NCBI RefSeq assembly: GCF_026967925.1
Contig: NZ_JAPVBI010000002.1
Location: 1,231,628-1,295,627 of the forward strand
Reading direction: 5' to 3'
Source of the DNA: Modestobacter sp. VKM Ac-2985
Lineage (GTDB): Bacteria; Actinomycetota; Actinomycetes; Mycobacteriales; Geodermatophilaceae
Length of the DNA stretch: 64,000 nt
In this document: piece after piece, positions 63,277 through 64,000 of the stretch
How positions within the stretch are numbered: the stretch's first letter is position 1
Layout of the letters: every line of letters begins with the position of its first letter
Made by a program: the position numbers and the translations under genes
Notes under the pieces: generated by a model
The model's database searches: none
The model's input: only the letters and a program-made list of their open reading frames with translations
What the model was told of the DNA's origin: nothing

Positions 63277-64000
63277 CCGCGCTGCCCGCTCCGTCGTCCG
63301 GCGTCCCGGCGCTGCCCCTCGTGCCCGCCGGGGCGCGCTGGCCGCGGGCGACGGTGCTGTCCCTGCTCGGTGCGGTCGCCGGCGGCCTCGCCGTCGTGGA
63401 GACGCTCTGGCCCGCAGCCTCGGCGCACTCGGCGCCGGCGGTGCTCAGCGCAGCGTCGCTGGCCATCGGGGTGCTCGTGGTGCGGCACGCCAAGCGGCTG
63501 GACCGGGAGTCGGCGGCGCCCTGGCGGGCGTTCGCCGTGCTCGCTGCCCTGCTGACCCTGGGCGAGGCGATCGCCGCCGTCCGCGGGGCCGGGGTGAACG
63601 CGGTGACCGCCGGGCCGCAGGACGTCGCGCTGGTCGCCGCGGTCCCCTTCGCGCTGCTCGGCTGCGCCCGGCTGATCCGGTCGGCCGCCGTCGGGATCGG
63701 TGCGCGGGTGGCGCTGGACGCCGCTGTCGCCCTGGTCGCCCTCTCCGCGCTGGCCGAGGTGGTGATCGGCACGGCGCTGGGCCGGACGGCCGACTCGGTC
63801 GACGACCTCATGGCGCGGGGCTACCCCGCCGCGGGCGTGGTGCTGTGCACCGTCGGGCTGGTCACCTTCGCCGGGGTGGGCCAGGCCCGCCGGGCCGCGG
63901 CCGGGTGGCTGCTCGCCTGCTTCGCCTCGGTGGCCGTGGTGACCGTCAGCGGTGCCATCGCCGTGGCCGTCCCCTCCGTCCTCACCGACGTGGTCAGCGG
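63273..64000 (+). CDS. Polytopic membrane protein, 3' part outside window
   Basis: GTG at 63273 overlaps the preceding TGA by 4 bases and the frame stays open to the window end (242 codons). The visible part has at least six hydrophobic segments separated by short loops (VLSLLGAVAGGLAVVETLW, VAALVAAVPFALLGC-like and GYPAAGVVLCTVGLVTFAG). This style is that of the N-terminal sensor half of actinobacterial GGDEF/EAL proteins such as its upstream neighbour. The output domain lies outside the window, so this is only inferred. Confidence 0.75.
   Translation, partial: MTALPAPSSGVPALPLVPAGARWPRATVLSLLGAVAGGLAVVETLWPAASAHSAPAVLSAASLAIGVLVVRHAKRLDRESAAPWRAFAVLAALLTLGEAIAAVRGAGVNAVTAGPQDVALVAAVPFALLGCARLIRSAAVGIGARVALDAAVALVALSALAEVVIGTALGRTADSVDDLMARGYPAAGVVLCTVGLVTFAGVGQARRAAAGWLLACFASVAVVTVSGAIAVAVPSVLTDVVS

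Overview
This is a GC-rich actinobacterial chromosome segment made of housekeeping and central-carbon genes. I see no rRNA, tRNA, phage, insertion sequence or CRISPR array. Actinobacterial markers are NucS mismatch endonuclease, the GlgE maltosyl-phosphate pathway, a DUF4397/class F sortase pair, many GTG starts and many putative leaderless promoters. The order etfB-etfA, cysteine desulfurase, mnmA, MetE-like gene, ligA, ACT protein, gatC-gatA-gatB resembles the Mycobacterium tuberculosis Rv3029c to Rv3009c neighbourhood. The overall look suggests a Geodermatophilaceae-like genus (Blastococcus, Geodermatophilus, Modestobacter), but that is inference and no marker here proves it.

Layout. 1-3262 (minus): partial Gfo/Idh/MocA oxidoreductase, GAF-EAL phosphodiesterase, DUF2071 protein, DedA membrane protein. 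3554-8915: DAACS-family symporter, lipoprotein (minus), NucS, a double-module 3-hydroxyacyl-CoA dehydrogenase, a small Cys/His-rich protein. 8961-11954 (minus): class F sortase, DUF4397 surface protein, DivIVA-like coiled-coil protein. 12033-21225: ethylmalonyl/acyl-CoA block with crotonyl-CoA carboxylase/reductase, methylmalonyl-CoA epimerase, thiolase, MeaB GTPase, FAD oxidoreductase, DUF559 protein flanked by repeats, MarR regulator, and a coenzyme-B12 mutase large subunit with isobutyryl-CoA mutase signature residues. 21295-23771: thioredoxin-like chaperone and zinc-metallopeptidase lipoprotein. 23956-38570: glycogen/alpha-glucan block (glgB, mak, treS, glgE on minus; glgP and an FHA gene on plus; glgX on minus). 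38635-43323: orphan ABC ATPase, enoyl-CoA hydratase, PLP enzyme, etfBA. 43538-53625: Fe-S/tRNA thiolation, DNA ligase and the gatCAB operon with a small membrane protein inside it. 53635-64000: GNAT, PQQ-type sugar dehydrogenase lipoprotein, D-2-hydroxyacid dehydrogenase, PH-domain protein, XRE regulator, BASS transporter, ilvD, a GGDEF-EAL protein and a coupled membrane protein cut by the window end.

How it fits together. The acyl-CoA genes supply thiolysis, dehydrogenation, reductive carboxylation, epimerisation, mutase and mutase-chaperone steps, with ETF as electron carrier. Three of their promoters (dehydrogenase, ccr, etfB) carry the same 14-bp inverted-repeat site YTAC-N6-GTAG, which suggests one regulator. 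The glycan block encodes trehalose to maltose to maltose-1-phosphate to linear glucan to branched glucan, plus phosphorolysis and debranching.

Unexplained structure worth attention: a family of covarying hairpins placed right after stop codons (five copies), repeats bracketing the DUF559 gene, a 70-bp near-perfect palindrome before glgX, a histone-H1-like tail on GlgB, and a second dehydrogenase module that appears to have switched cofactor. No intergenic stretch exceeds 300 bases.
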